DNA of 64,000 bases, taken from Bacteroidales bacterium. GTDB taxonomy: Bacteria > Bacteroidota > Bacteroidia > Bacteroidales > Paludibacteraceae. The DNA lies in the NCBI GenBank assembly GCA_015061115.1, contig SUXE01000002.1, forward strand, positions 166,792 to 230,791, in the 5' to 3' direction. Below are positions 53,560 to 62,985 of this stretch, piece after piece. A program made the translations under genes and the position numbers. Every line of letters begins with the position of its first letter. Within the stretch, counting starts at the first letter, position 1. The notes below the pieces were generated by a model. It did not search any database, was not told the DNA's origin, and saw only the letters and a program-made list of their open reading frames with translations.

Positions 53560-55700
53560 TGAAAAAGACAATATTACTATTACTTAGTCTTACTGCTTGT
53601 CTTATAACATATGCTGACCCAAGAGGTGTATCATTTGAGAAAGATGGATTAATCTACACCATAGCATCAGAGGTCATTGTTAAAAAGTTCAATATTGGCA
53701 GAAAATTTGGTGATCCGCAACACCTATACAAAAATGAAGGTGAAGTTTACGTGAGCGGTGTTGCCATATCGGATGCTGTGGTGAACATTCCAACAACTGT
53801 GTCTTATCCATCGTCATATGGCAGGTATACAGAAGACACTGCGACATACCAAGTTTTGGGAATTGGAGAAAGAGCTTTCGAAAATGCAATGTTAAAAGAC
53901 CTCATCATCCCATACGGTTTGAAATTCATTGGCAAAGAAGCATTTAAAAATATGGAGCTTGCCAGTGGTGTGCTAATTGTGCCACCTGCAAGAAGAATGG
54001 GAGCAAATCTGTTCGACGGGATGAAATCAAATGTATTCATAACAGATTTTGAAGATTCGTACGAAGGCCACCCCATTCAAATTTTCTTTTACAAAACATT
54101 TGAGCACACAGACAATTTGCCTCATATATATATTCCCCATTCAAGCATAGGTACACAAGTCAACAACGTAGATAAAAAAATCTTTTATACTGTTGGGGAA
54201 AACATCATCAATAACTGGATGACCAGAAGGGACAAATCACAAAAAAACATAAGGCCAAAGACAATCTCCACATCTGGAAATCCGTTTCAATTTAACACTT
54301 GCAACAACAACGAGTCTCCAAAAATCACAATAAGGACATGCAAAAAATTTGAAAAAACTCAAAAAGACATCGATTTGCTTCCTCCATATGAATATGATTG
54401 TTGGAACCCTTACACTCACAAAAAAGATATATATCAAGAATTTACAATAAACAGTTCTATATATAGGGGGAAAAAAGGCAACGAATATTTCTACTTCACC
54501 ACAGAAGGAAAACCAATAACAGAAAAAGAGAGTCTGCTTGACAATTCTGGCAAAGATCCGTTTGGGCTTCAAGTCGCCTCCGCTGAAGATATGAAAACGA
54601 AAAAAGTCACAAGTGAAATAGACAATATTCAACCGACTAACGCACCTTATGTCATTTCTAATGCAAGTTCTAGAGGAGTGTCATTTGAAAAAGATGGATT
54701 AATATACACCATAGCATCAGAGTACACTATAAAAAAAGATAATATTGGCAGAAAATCCAGTGATCCGCAATACATATACGAAAATGGAGGTGAAGTATAC
54801 GTGAGCGGTGTGACAGTTTCAGATTCTGTCGTAAAAATCCCGACCATAGTGTCTTTTTATTCACCATACAACGACACTACTTCATACCAAGTTTTGGGAA
54901 TTGGAGAAAGAGCTTTCGAAGGTGCAAGATTAAAAGACCTCATTATTCCATACGGTTTGAAATTCATTGGCAAGGAAGCATTTAAAAATATGGAACTTGC
55001 CAGTGGTGTGCTAATTGTGCCACCAGCAAGAAGAATGGGGGCAAATCTGTTCGACGGCATGAAGACAAAAGTTTTTATGACTGAATTGGAAGATTTTTAC
55101 GAAAACAGACCTATTCAAATCTACTTTGACAGGACTTTCGAAAACACAGTCAATTTACCAGATATTTACATTCCTCATTCAAGCATAAACACACAAGTCA
55201 ACAACCTTGATAAAAAAATTTTCTATACGGTTGGAAGCGACATCATCGATAGCTGGATGACAGGAAAAGAATTAAAAAAATATGTAAGACCAAATACTCT
55301 AAAATTGCCTGTTCAATATAAAACGTTTAACAACATTGTAACTCCCAGAATCATAATAATAGCATGCAAAAAATTCGAAAAGGTCAACAGAGACCTTGAT
55401 AGGCTTCCTCCATACGAATTTGTATGTTATAACACATATACAAATAAAACTGATGTATATCAGGAGTTTATAATAAACAATTCTATTTATAGAGGAAAAA
55501 AAGGCAACAAATATTATTACTTCACTACAGATGGAAAACCGATAATAAACAAAGAGACTCTGCTCGATGATTCAGGCAAAGATCCGTTTGGATTGCAGGT
55601 GATTTCGACAGAAGAATTAAAGGCAAGAAAGGAAGCGAAAGAGAGAGAAAAAAATCTTAACAAAAAACTCAACGATTTGAAATCGACATTTGGATTCTAA
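53559..55700 (+). CDS. Secreted BspA-like protein with internal duplication
   Basis: This 713-residue protein has a signal peptide and two tandem copies of a unit of about 350 residues. Each begins with RGVSFEKDGLIYTIASE and carries GIGERAFE, LKDLIIPYGLKFIGKEAFKNMELASG and YIPHSSI, and each ends in GKDPFGLQV. The KFIGKEAF motif is the BspA-type (LRR_5) repeat. The C-terminus is a charged coiled coil (KARKEAKEREKNLNKKLNDLK). It belongs to the operon that begins at 52609. Confidence 0.78.
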   Translation: MKKTILLLLSLTACLITYADPRGVSFEKDGLIYTIASEVIVKKFNIGRKFGDPQHLYKNEGEVYVSGVAISDAVVNIPTTVSYPSSYGRYTEDTATYQVLGIGERAFENAMLKDLIIPYGLKFIGKEAFKNMELASGVLIVPPARRMGANLFDGMKSNVFITDFEDSYEGHPIQIFFYKTFEHTDNLPHIYIPHSSIGTQVNNVDKKIFYTVGENIINNWMTRRDKSQKNIRPKTISTSGNPFQFNTCNNNESPKITIRTCKKFEKTQKDIDLLPPYEYDCWNPYTHKKDIYQEFTINSSIYRGKKGNEYFYFTTEGKPITEKESLLDNSGKDPFGLQVASAEDMKTKKVTSEIDNIQPTNAPYVISNASSRGVSFEKDGLIYTIASEYTIKKDNIGRKSSDPQYIYENGGEVYVSGVTVSDSVVKIPTIVSFYSPYNDTTSYQVLGIGERAFEGARLKDLIIPYGLKFIGKEAFKNMELASGVLIVPPARRMGANLFDGMKTKVFMTELEDFYENRPIQIYFDRTFENTVNLPDIYIPHSSINTQVNNLDKKIFYTVGSDIIDSWMTGKELKKYVRPNTLKLPVQYKTFNNIVTPRIIIIACKKFEKVNRDLDRLPPYEFVCYNTYTNKTDVYQEFIINNSIYRGKKGNKYYYFTTDGKPIINKETLLDDSGKDPFGLQVISTEELKARKEAKEREKNLNKKLNDLKSTFGF

Positions 55701-55728
55701 TAAACAACAACTTAAATAAAAAAAAATT

Positions 55729-56661
55729 ATGATGAACATCAAGAATTGGTTATATGGAACAATCGCAACATGTTCACTAATGTTAACAGGTTGCAATAAT
55801 TCTAAAGGAGACTTAAGCGACTGCGAAAATTATGTTTTCACAGACTCAGTTTCCAATAGTTATATATATGGATTTGTCAGTGATGTAGACGGGAATGCGT
55901 TGGCAAACGTATTGGTTACAAGCGGCAAAGACACTACCGTCACAAGCGAAAACGGAGCATACTCATTTGACAGATGCCGTGCTGTAAACGGAAGATGTGT
56001 TATCAAATTCGAGGAAAACGAATACTTCTCGGTAGTCCGCACCGCAGATATCGACAACGGTGAAGCAAGAGTAGACGCGGTATTGATGCCACAAGACACT
56101 AAAGAAGGTGTAACAGAGATAACTCGTTTCTACAACAGCCAAGGAGCGACCATCAAAGTAGGAAATATGCAAATCACAATTCCTGCAAACTCTTTGGTTT
56201 ACGAGAATGATGGCAAACCATTCTATGGATCTGTGTTTGCAAGTGCCTACTATTTGAACCCAAACTCAGAAAACTTCACTAAAGAGATGCCTGGAGGAGA
56301 CATGAGTGGAGTGACAGTTGACGGGAAAAGTGTAATACTTCTATCATACGGTATGGTAGAGGTCACTCTGAAAGATTCTGTCAATAAAAAGCTACAGTTG
56401 AAGGAAGGAGCAGAGAGCACTTTGTCTTTCCCTATACCTGAAGGATTTACTGAAAATCAAAAATATAATGAAATTCCATTATGGTATTTCGACGACGAGA
56501 AAGGAACATGGGTTGAAGAAGGTATAGCCACAAAGAATGGAGATTCTTATTCAGGAAAAATAAAACATTTCTCTTGGCACAACCTTGATTATCCATCAAA
56601 AAGAGCTTCTATTTGTGGTCGAGTGATAAATAAAAAGGACAGCCTCTTCCCAATGTATTAG
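55729..56661 (+). CDS. Lipoprotein with carboxypeptidase-regulatory-like domain, N-terminal part of a frameshifted gene
   Basis: This 310-residue piece has a lipoprotein signal peptide (lipobox LTGC). It has a regulatory-like beta domain (YGFVSDVDGNALANVLVTSG, then NGAYSFDRC) and a ZU5/Big-like segment (GNMQITIPANSL, YGMVEVTL). It stops in the middle of a second regulatory-like domain (RASICGRVINKKD...). The next frame continues the same domain after a one-base shift, with QPLPNVLVTISQTSA. The two pieces make one gene of about 936 codons that is broken, phase-variable or mis-sequenced. Confidence 0.7.
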   Translation: MMNIKNWLYGTIATCSLMLTGCNNSKGDLSDCENYVFTDSVSNSYIYGFVSDVDGNALANVLVTSGKDTTVTSENGAYSFDRCRAVNGRCVIKFEENEYFSVVRTADIDNGEARVDAVLMPQDTKEGVTEITRFYNSQGATIKVGNMQITIPANSLVYENDGKPFYGSVFASAYYLNPNSENFTKEMPGGDMSGVTVDGKSVILLSYGMVEVTLKDSVNKKLQLKEGAESTLSFPIPEGFTENQKYNEIPLWYFDDEKGTWVEEGIATKNGDSYSGKIKHFSWHNLDYPSKRASICGRVINKKDSLFPMY

Positions 56662-56741
56662 TCACGATATCACAAACAAGTGCACGTACGGATAAAAACG
56701 GCAACTATTGCGCCTTCGTTCCAAAAAACACTCCTGTTTTT

Positions 56742-58538
56742 GTGACAGTAAAACCATCTGACTATGCAAACTGTCCAAACATGCCAATATACAATGTGGA
56801 TGGATTAGAAGCAGAAACAATATTCAACCAAGATATAGTGCTTCCTAATATGCCATGCATTCATGGTAAGGTGACGGACAAAAACGAGAAACCCATTCCA
56901 GGCATTAATATAAACTCTAATAATGTGACAACGCAAACCAACAACTTTGGAGAGTACACACTATACATTAACGGAAATGAACCGATTTCTGTATCTGTTG
57001 ATTTTTTGACATTAGACAAAGACCTAAATGAAACTATGTCAAAAAGCGAATACGAATTCAACGATCCTTCAGAAATAGAAGAAGATAAGAGTTATGATTT
57101 TACAATAGATCGACCTATAAAACTCTCTGGATGGATCAATCTATCTAATAATAACACTCCAAGAAAACCATTCAATGTCACTGTCAACATCAATAATAAA
57201 GAGTTTAATGTAAAATCGTCATCTACTGGTATTTATTCATTCTTGGTTTCATCTGATGTAAAAGAAGTAACAGCATACGTTAAAGCAGACGATGCTTATG
57301 GAGTTGAATCAAACAAATCGTCAAAGACAATAAACAGCGAACACAATTGGTATTATAATTATCTTCCTCCTATCACAGTCCTGACAGGAGTCACTGTAAA
57401 TGGTTACATAACAAACACTTGCGGAGCATCAAAAGCTAACATCACGATTGAATCAGGAAGAGGGAAAGATAAAAAAATCTTTTCTCAATCCACTAAATAT
57501 GGATATTTTGAAATATATCTTCCTTTAGACATGATTGATTCCAAGGCCAAGGTCAAAATCAACTGTCAAGGAAAGAAGATTACTAAAAAAATCAATTTAG
57601 ACAAGAAAGAAATAGACCTCGGCAATACAGAATTCTGTAGTGGAGATAAACCAAAACCAGACTGCATCTATGCCATTATTGGAGACCAAACAGTAAAGTT
57701 TGATACTAAAAAAGACAGATACACAGAGATGTTCCAAAAGGACAACAAGACACAAAGTCACAAGTATCAGGCATGGTACAAAAGTCCAGACTTCAACGGA
57801 ACGTTGGTACTCGAGATAATATCATACCCTGAATTTCCTAAAGAGGCAACCTACCTTTCTGTATATCTGATTACTGATAATATATCAGCGTCTAAGGAAA
57901 TGATTTACACGCCAAGAAATGAGAAAAACATATATACATTCAAAACCGATTATGAGCTATACAACGAAAAAAACAACGATGATGATGAAATTTTTCTGTA
58001 TGGTTCTGCAGAAATTGAAAACAAGAGTATAAACAACAATATTATCGACACAGCTCATATCAGCAAACGATTAAATGTCATAGCTTCCAAAATTCTTGTC
58101 GGAAAAAACAATTCTACGAAATTTCAAACGCTCACACTACCAAAGAGCTCAACCAAAAATGTAGAAAACATATTGAAGAAGAGTGGATTTGTAGAAAAGG
58201 AAACATTTATGGATGATGAACAAAGATTCTCTTCAATCTACATTCAGGATAATGCCGAGGCTCTAATCCACAGAAACAAGGACAACACATCCGATGTCAC
58301 AATACTGACACGTGAAGGAATTGACAAACAGCCTCTATACCAGTGTTGGAAGGTAGATTTCAAAAACTCGTCACTAAAAGGCAAAGGGAAATCAGTGGAT
58401 TACATGTGGAAGAACGAGGCTGATATCGTCCAACTTGTGATGTTTGGGCCAATAATGGGAGTCAAGTTCACAAAGACAGACATAACGGAACAAAAATGTG
58501 GTTGTTCGACAGGTAATGGTCCGACAGTAGCAAACTAA
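56742..58538 (+). CDS. C-terminal part of the frameshifted regulatory-domain lipoprotein
   Basis: The open frame starts at 56634 without an initiator; the first ATG is at 56742. Its 598 residues hold further regulatory-like domains (IHGKVTDKNEKPIPGI, LSGWINLSNNNTPRKPF, VTVNGYITNTCGASKAN) and a C-terminal domain of about 300 residues with no recognised family, ending in a Cys-rich tail (EQKCGCST). As it stands it lacks a signal peptide, so it would not be exported on its own. Confidence 0.65.
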   Translation: MTVKPSDYANCPNMPIYNVDGLEAETIFNQDIVLPNMPCIHGKVTDKNEKPIPGININSNNVTTQTNNFGEYTLYINGNEPISVSVDFLTLDKDLNETMSKSEYEFNDPSEIEEDKSYDFTIDRPIKLSGWINLSNNNTPRKPFNVTVNINNKEFNVKSSSTGIYSFLVSSDVKEVTAYVKADDAYGVESNKSSKTINSEHNWYYNYLPPITVLTGVTVNGYITNTCGASKANITIESGRGKDKKIFSQSTKYGYFEIYLPLDMIDSKAKVKINCQGKKITKKINLDKKEIDLGNTEFCSGDKPKPDCIYAIIGDQTVKFDTKKDRYTEMFQKDNKTQSHKYQAWYKSPDFNGTLVLEIISYPEFPKEATYLSVYLITDNISASKEMIYTPRNEKNIYTFKTDYELYNEKNNDDDEIFLYGSAEIENKSINNNIIDTAHISKRLNVIASKILVGKNNSTKFQTLTLPKSSTKNVENILKKSGFVEKETFMDDEQRFSSIYIQDNAEALIHRNKDNTSDVTILTREGIDKQPLYQCWKVDFKNSSLKGKGKSVDYMWKNEADIVQLVMFGPIMGVKFTKTDITEQKCGCSTGNGPTVAN

Positions 58539-58560
58539 AATCTGTTTTTTCATCAAATAT

Positions 58561-58587
58561 AAAAAGGAGGCTTCGGTCTCCTTTTTT
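58561..58587 (+). terminator. UUCG-loop terminator of the BspA-like operon
   Basis: The stem AAAAAGGAG-GC around the tetraloop UUCG pairs with GU-CTCCTTTTTT and is followed by T residues. Confidence 0.93.
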
Positions 58588-58609
58588 CATTAGTTATCAT
58601 AACATTCCC

Positions 58610-58617
58610 TATATTTG
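58610..58617 (+). promoter_or_regulatory. -7 box for the J-domain gene
   Basis: TATATTTG lies 15 bases before the ATG at 58632. Confidence 0.5.
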
Positions 58618-58631
58618 CAATAAAAAAACAT

Positions 58632-59609
58632 ATGGATATAGACAAAATAGTAAAGCAATATAAATTGATGATAATATTGCGTCCGATTCTCAAATTTTTG
58701 GAAATATTAGTTCTGTGGATCATTCTGCCTGTTATAATCGCTATTTATTTTTCATTTATTATATTAAATAGCGAAGTGCCTATTATACTTTTGATGATTT
58801 ATAGTGCATATCTTTACGTATCTTTATTTTTTTACGGCGGCTCCTTTGAAAAATACACTCCAACCGCTTTTTTGACAAAACGATTCTTCTTAAATTACAA
58901 AAAGAAATGGGGAATGACTGAATCACAAATTAAAGAATACATAAAGTCGTGTAAAGAGAAAGAAGAAGCTGAATCAAGGAGAATCCAATATCTTATAGAA
59001 GAGAAACGTATTCTTGTTTATACATCCAAACAATTTGTGTCACCCATAATCCAAAGATTATGTATAATGAATCTTGAAGCAAGAAACGCACAAGAGATTT
59101 TTTTACAGAACATTTACCCTGCTGACAGAATAAAAGATGTATTTGAAACTAATTTCTCTGATTCTCAATTCAATGAGGCTATCCAATATTGGAAGAGGAG
59201 GGATTTCTCTGATAAGAAAATATTTGTGAACTATCTCTATAAACTAACAATATTGGAAGACGGAATCCACAACGACGAATGGAAATTCATGATTAACCTT
59301 ATGTCTCAACTGAGATTCAGCAACAGTTTTATTAATTTTTTCATAAACCGATATTACGCCCTACGCACAGAATTTGAAGATTCAAAATCCAGTTCGTCGA
59401 CGACACAAAAGTCCGACTTTGATTTGAATCCATATTATTCTATTTTAGGTGTCGATACCAACGCATCATACGAAGAGATAAAAAAAGAATATCATAGTTT
59501 GGCTTTGACTCACCATCCTGATTTACCAAAGAATGCAGACCGCATACAAGAATGTGAGGAGATTATGGCAAAAATTAATGAAGCCTATAATAAAATAGTT
59601 AAGAATTAA
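58632..59609 (+). CDS. DjlA-like membrane J-domain protein
   Basis: This 325-residue protein has two membrane segments in residues 13-75, a TerB-like helical domain (about 130-240) and a C-terminal J domain (about 263-325) with the HPD motif in THHPDLPKN and NPYYSILGVDTNASYEEIKKEYH. This is the domain order of DjlA co-chaperones that stimulate DnaK at the membrane. The tie to DjlA rests on architecture and not on overall similarity. The C-terminus ends in MAKINEAYNKIVKN. Confidence 0.8.
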   Translation: MDIDKIVKQYKLMIILRPILKFLEILVLWIILPVIIAIYFSFIILNSEVPIILLMIYSAYLYVSLFFYGGSFEKYTPTAFLTKRFFLNYKKKWGMTESQIKEYIKSCKEKEEAESRRIQYLIEEKRILVYTSKQFVSPIIQRLCIMNLEARNAQEIFLQNIYPADRIKDVFETNFSDSQFNEAIQYWKRRDFSDKKIFVNYLYKLTILEDGIHNDEWKFMINLMSQLRFSNSFINFFINRYYALRTEFEDSKSSSSTTQKSDFDLNPYYSILGVDTNASYEEIKKEYHSLALTHHPDLPKNADRIQECEEIMAKINEAYNKIVKN

Positions 59610-59695
59610 GAGTTAAAAATCAAGAATCAAGCAAAACCAGCTAAAACATCTGAAGTATAGAACAAAAAGCGACATACTCAATTGTTAAGAATCAA
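59607..59695. repeat. Degenerate heptamer repeats in an intergenic region
   Basis: Units AAGAATT, AAGAGTT, AAAAATC, AAGAATC and AAGCAAA follow each other after the J-domain gene. A second block AATTGTT AAGAATC AAGCAAA follows at about 59675. The region up to 59770 holds no gene. Confidence 0.65.
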
Positions 59696-59774
59696 GCAAA
59701 GACAGTCAAAACAGAACGTTTGTTGATAAAATCCATTTTTCAACACAAAAATGTTGAAAAATAGTGTCACTTTT

Positions 59775-59804
59775 TTGCTTTTTAATTAAAAAATTATAGT
59801 TTTG
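59775..59804 (+). promoter_or_regulatory. Promoter of the FGE-like/WG operon
   Basis: TTG (59775-59777), a 19-base spacer and TAGTTTTG (59797-59804) match the consensus and predict a leader of about 100 bases. Confidence 0.75.
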
Positions 59805-59819
59805 CAATGTGTATCCCTT

Positions 59820-59859
59820 AGTATGCCGTAAAAGGTTGAAGAATAGTCCACGGCATACT
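59820..59859 (+). promoter_or_regulatory. Leader hairpin before the FGE-like gene
   Basis: The perfect 10-bp stem AGTATGCCGT/ACGGCATACT with a 20-base loop lies inside the leader and is followed by a T-rich stretch. It could be an attenuator, a stabilising 5' structure or a small regulatory element. Confidence 0.5.
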
Positions 59860-59911
59860 TGGTTTTGGTTTGAATAAACAAAATAAAATAAGACATATAA
59901 TATAAAAGACA

Positions 59912-61510
59912 ATGAGAAAGTTATTTCTAATGGCTTTTGCTTTCGGTCTTACTTCTGTTGCGAGTGTCAGTGCTCAGCAAACAGAGAAGTTGTCTACAAG
60001 TTTCACTTGCAAGGCCACTTATCCGAAAGGAAAAAACATCTATTTGATGGATTCTTGTAAGGTAAACTACACCATCAAAAAGATTGTAGGAAAAATGGGA
60101 GTTCACACTGATGTAGAATGGACATCACGCCCAGATTTCACTTACAACAAAGTCAAGGTTGACAGAGCCCAACTAAAAGGAGACAAGAACTATGAGGAAC
60201 TTGTGTCGAGATTTGACATGATCACTCCTAAGAAAGCGACATTCGCAGTAACATTGATGTTCTACAGTGACAGAGCTAAGACATATTTTGCTTCTGCAAA
60301 GACAACTATCGAAGTCAACTATTTGGAAAAGGCTGGAGCAACCGTTTCTCCAGAGACATACACAATAAACGATTGGTCAGACAAACTTACTGACATATAC
60401 GTAGGTAAGCAATCGAAGCCAGGAGTAGTCACTCCAGACAAGTCTATGAAGGAATTCCTGGATCTTATGCGTTTGACAGAGAGCACAACTAAGATGGATC
60501 CTTCACAGCGTGGTTACAACTACCGTCTACGTAACATTTTCACAAATGCAGACAAAATTGACGTTGTTGACGCAAAGATCGTTTCTGTAGATTGGAACGA
60601 TGACGACTACGACTTCCTTGTATACGAGGCTACAAAGCGTAAGGAATCTCTTGCACTTATGGCAAAGGGTGACTCTATGAAGGCAAGTGAGGTTTACTAT
60701 TCAAACAGAAAATACGAGCCAATCATCAGCATGAAGTCTCCTACATACTGGAAGACAACAGGTGCTCCATGTGAGATTTTCGACAAGGCACTTAACCAGG
60801 CTGACACATACTACAAGAAAAAACAGTGGAACGAAGCTGGTATCTACTACAACCAAGCATACAACTATGATTCGACAATGGCCTACCCTAAACAGCAAGC
60901 CATCAAGATTCAGGAGTATATCGATTACAAGAACAACAGAAATGTAACTGGTCTTATCGACATGATTTACGTAGAAGGAAATCACGAAGTGAAGAGCTTC
61001 TACATTGGCAAGACAGAGGTAACTCAGCAGCAGTGGGCTCGAGTTATGGGAACAAACCCATCAAACTTCAAGGGTTGTAGAACATGTCCTGTAGAGAACG
61101 TATCATGGGATGAGGTTCAGCAATTCATCAAGAAGCTTAACGAGCAGACTGGACTTAAGTACCGTCTAATGAGCGAGAAAGAGTGGGAGTACGCAGCTAA
61201 GGGCGGAAAGAACGGTTCAAAATCAGCATTCGCTGGTGGTGACAACCTAACAGAAGTTTCTTGGAACGCATACAACGCAGAACAGACAACTCACGGTGTA
61301 GGCGAGAAAGCTCCAAATGAACTTGGAATCTACGATATGACAGGAAATGTAGCTGAGTGGGTGAACAACCAGTACGACAAGACAACTCGTTTCGTCAAAG
61401 GTGGTTCATTTGCAGACGAAGCTTCTAACTGTGCTATCGAAGCAAAAGAGAAGTTAAAACCAGATTACAAAAGCAATAGTGTAGGTTTCCGTATCTGCCA
61501 GGATGAATAA
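59912..61510 (+). CDS. Secreted protein with C-terminal formylglycine-generating-enzyme-like domain
   Basis: This 532-residue protein has a signal peptide (ending in SVSAQQ), an unknown N-terminal part with an NYLEKAG region, a helical TPR-like stretch (DKALNQADTYYKKKQWNEAGIYYNQAYNY) and a C-terminal SUMF1/FGE-sulfatase domain (about 345-532). The domain carries IGKTEVTQQQWARVMGTNPSNFKG, PVENVSWDEVQQFIKKL, YRLMSEKEWEYAAKGG, YDMTGNVAEWVNN and NSVGFRIC. It lacks the catalytic cysteine pair pattern of true FGE as far as I can see, so it is likely a structural relative like GldJ. The WG-repeat gene follows after 14 bases. Confidence 0.82.
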   Translation: MRKLFLMAFAFGLTSVASVSAQQTEKLSTSFTCKATYPKGKNIYLMDSCKVNYTIKKIVGKMGVHTDVEWTSRPDFTYNKVKVDRAQLKGDKNYEELVSRFDMITPKKATFAVTLMFYSDRAKTYFASAKTTIEVNYLEKAGATVSPETYTINDWSDKLTDIYVGKQSKPGVVTPDKSMKEFLDLMRLTESTTKMDPSQRGYNYRLRNIFTNADKIDVVDAKIVSVDWNDDDYDFLVYEATKRKESLALMAKGDSMKASEVYYSNRKYEPIISMKSPTYWKTTGAPCEIFDKALNQADTYYKKKQWNEAGIYYNQAYNYDSTMAYPKQQAIKIQEYIDYKNNRNVTGLIDMIYVEGNHEVKSFYIGKTEVTQQQWARVMGTNPSNFKGCRTCPVENVSWDEVQQFIKKLNEQTGLKYRLMSEKEWEYAAKGGKNGSKSAFAGGDNLTEVSWNAYNAEQTTHGVGEKAPNELGIYDMTGNVAEWVNNQYDKTTRFVKGGSFADEASNCAIEAKEKLKPDYKSNSVGFRICQDE

Positions 61511-61524
61511 AAAAGATAAGCAAA

Positions 61525-62886
61525 ATGAAAAGAGCAATATATCTACTGCTAGCAAGCAGTTTAAGTCTTTCTGTATGCGCTCAGAATAATGATGCAAAAG
61601 CGCGTGAACTTTATCCAAAGGCAATGGAGCTATTCAATGCTAAGGAGTATAAGGCAACTATCAACAAAGTTAACGAGATTGACAAATTGTTAGGTAAGGG
61701 TAACGCCCGCACAAACTATCTTCGTACAAAGGCAGCTTACGCTCTTAACGATTACAATTTGGCCCAGAGTGCTTGTAAGGCATACTTCGAATCAATGCCA
61801 AAGCAAGACAAAGGATACTCAGAGATGGTGGTCATCAAAGAAAGCCTAATGTCATACTTCCAGGCTCAAATGAAGAAGAGACAGGAAGATGCTGCAGCTT
61901 GGGAAGCACAGGAAGCCGACAGAAAAGCACGTGAGGCAGCAGAAGAGGCATCACGTCAAGCACAGATGAAAGCAGCTGCTGAAAAAAGAGCTGCTTACGC
62001 AAGTGAACTTGAGGCAAAAGACAAGCGTGAGGCTGAGGCTTATGCAAATGCGCAAAAGACAGGAACAAAAGCCGCTTACCAGGAGTTCATCTACGACTAT
62101 CCTTATGGCAAGAAAGTAGCAGAGGCCAAGAGAGAGATGAACAAGAAATGGCCTTCACCTGTCCGCACACTAAAGAACGGAAAGTATGGATACACTGCTA
62201 ACGGCAAATTCGTTGTAAAGCCAAAGTATGAGTATGCTACTGATTTCAGCGACGGTGTTGCTCGCGTAGGTAAGGATGGCAAGTATGGATACGTCAATGA
62301 AATGGGCGAAGAAGTGGTTCCTTTGCAGTATACAGCAGCGTCATCATTCAACTACGGCGTGGCAGCTGTTAAGGATCAGAACGGAGACGCATATTTCATT
62401 CTTCCTTCAGGTGCTCGTCTTCAGGATGCCACTTACCTTGATACAAAGAGCTTCAAAGAAGGTTTGGCTGCATGCCAGGATGAGAATTACCTATATGGAT
62501 TCGTTGACAACAAGGGCAGATTGGTTGTTCAGCACAAATACAATACTGTTGGTTGGTTCAACGAAGGCATTTGCGCTGTAGGTAAGAACATCAACGGCAA
62601 GACACTTTATGGTTACATCGACAATAAGGGTAATCAGTTGTGCGACTTCTTGTATGATGAGGCAAAAGACTTCCAAGGTGGTGTTGCCCGTGTAAAGACA
62701 AACGGCAAATACGGACTTGTTGACAGATTCGGTTCTCCAATCACTTGCTGCGACTACGACTATATCTCTGAGTTCAAGGCAGACGGATATGCGTTGGCTA
62801 AACGTTCCAACCTAGAAGTTTACATTGACAAAGAAGGTCAGTTGTGGGCAAAAGTAAATGGAAAATATGTAGCTGTGAAATTCTAA
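61525..62886 (+). CDS. Secreted WG-repeat protein
   Basis: This 453-residue protein has a signal peptide (MKRAIYLLLASSLSLSVCAQ), a TPR-like region (KAMELFNAKEYKATINKVNEID), a long charged Ala/Glu/Lys coiled coil (about 115-190) and six WG-type repeats in the C-terminal half. Examples are YGYTANGKFVVKPKYEYATDF, GKYGYVNEMGEEVVPLQY and YGFVDNKGRLVVQHKY. It is the second gene of the operon with the FGE-like protein. No enzymatic function is known for WG repeats. Confidence 0.85.
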   Translation: MKRAIYLLLASSLSLSVCAQNNDAKARELYPKAMELFNAKEYKATINKVNEIDKLLGKGNARTNYLRTKAAYALNDYNLAQSACKAYFESMPKQDKGYSEMVVIKESLMSYFQAQMKKRQEDAAAWEAQEADRKAREAAEEASRQAQMKAAAEKRAAYASELEAKDKREAEAYANAQKTGTKAAYQEFIYDYPYGKKVAEAKREMNKKWPSPVRTLKNGKYGYTANGKFVVKPKYEYATDFSDGVARVGKDGKYGYVNEMGEEVVPLQYTAASSFNYGVAAVKDQNGDAYFILPSGARLQDATYLDTKSFKEGLAACQDENYLYGFVDNKGRLVVQHKYNTVGWFNEGICAVGKNINGKTLYGYIDNKGNQLCDFLYDEAKDFQGGVARVKTNGKYGLVDRFGSPITCCDYDYISEFKADGYALAKRSNLEVYIDKEGQLWAKVNGKYVAVKF

Positions 62887-62917
62887 TATTCTCATATCTT
62901 TTATTTTTTAAGTTGGT

Positions 62918-62956
62918 AATCTCAAGTCGGTGTACACCGGCTTGGGATTTTTATTT
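62918..62956 (+). terminator. Terminator of the FGE-like/WG operon
   Basis: A long stem built on AATCTCAAGTCGGTG with CACCGGCTTGGGATT (two G-U type pairs) is followed by TTTTATTTAT. Confidence 0.85.
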
Positions 62957-62985
62957 ATAGACATTACTGTACACCATATGTAAAA

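Noticed and set aside
56631-56638. Programmed -1 frameshift at the A-run (T AAA AAG)
   Set aside because: The P-site shift would pair tRNA-Lys with TAA, unlike the efficient A AAA AAG heptamer, and no stimulatory hairpin is seen downstream. An indel, slippage or sequencing error is simpler.
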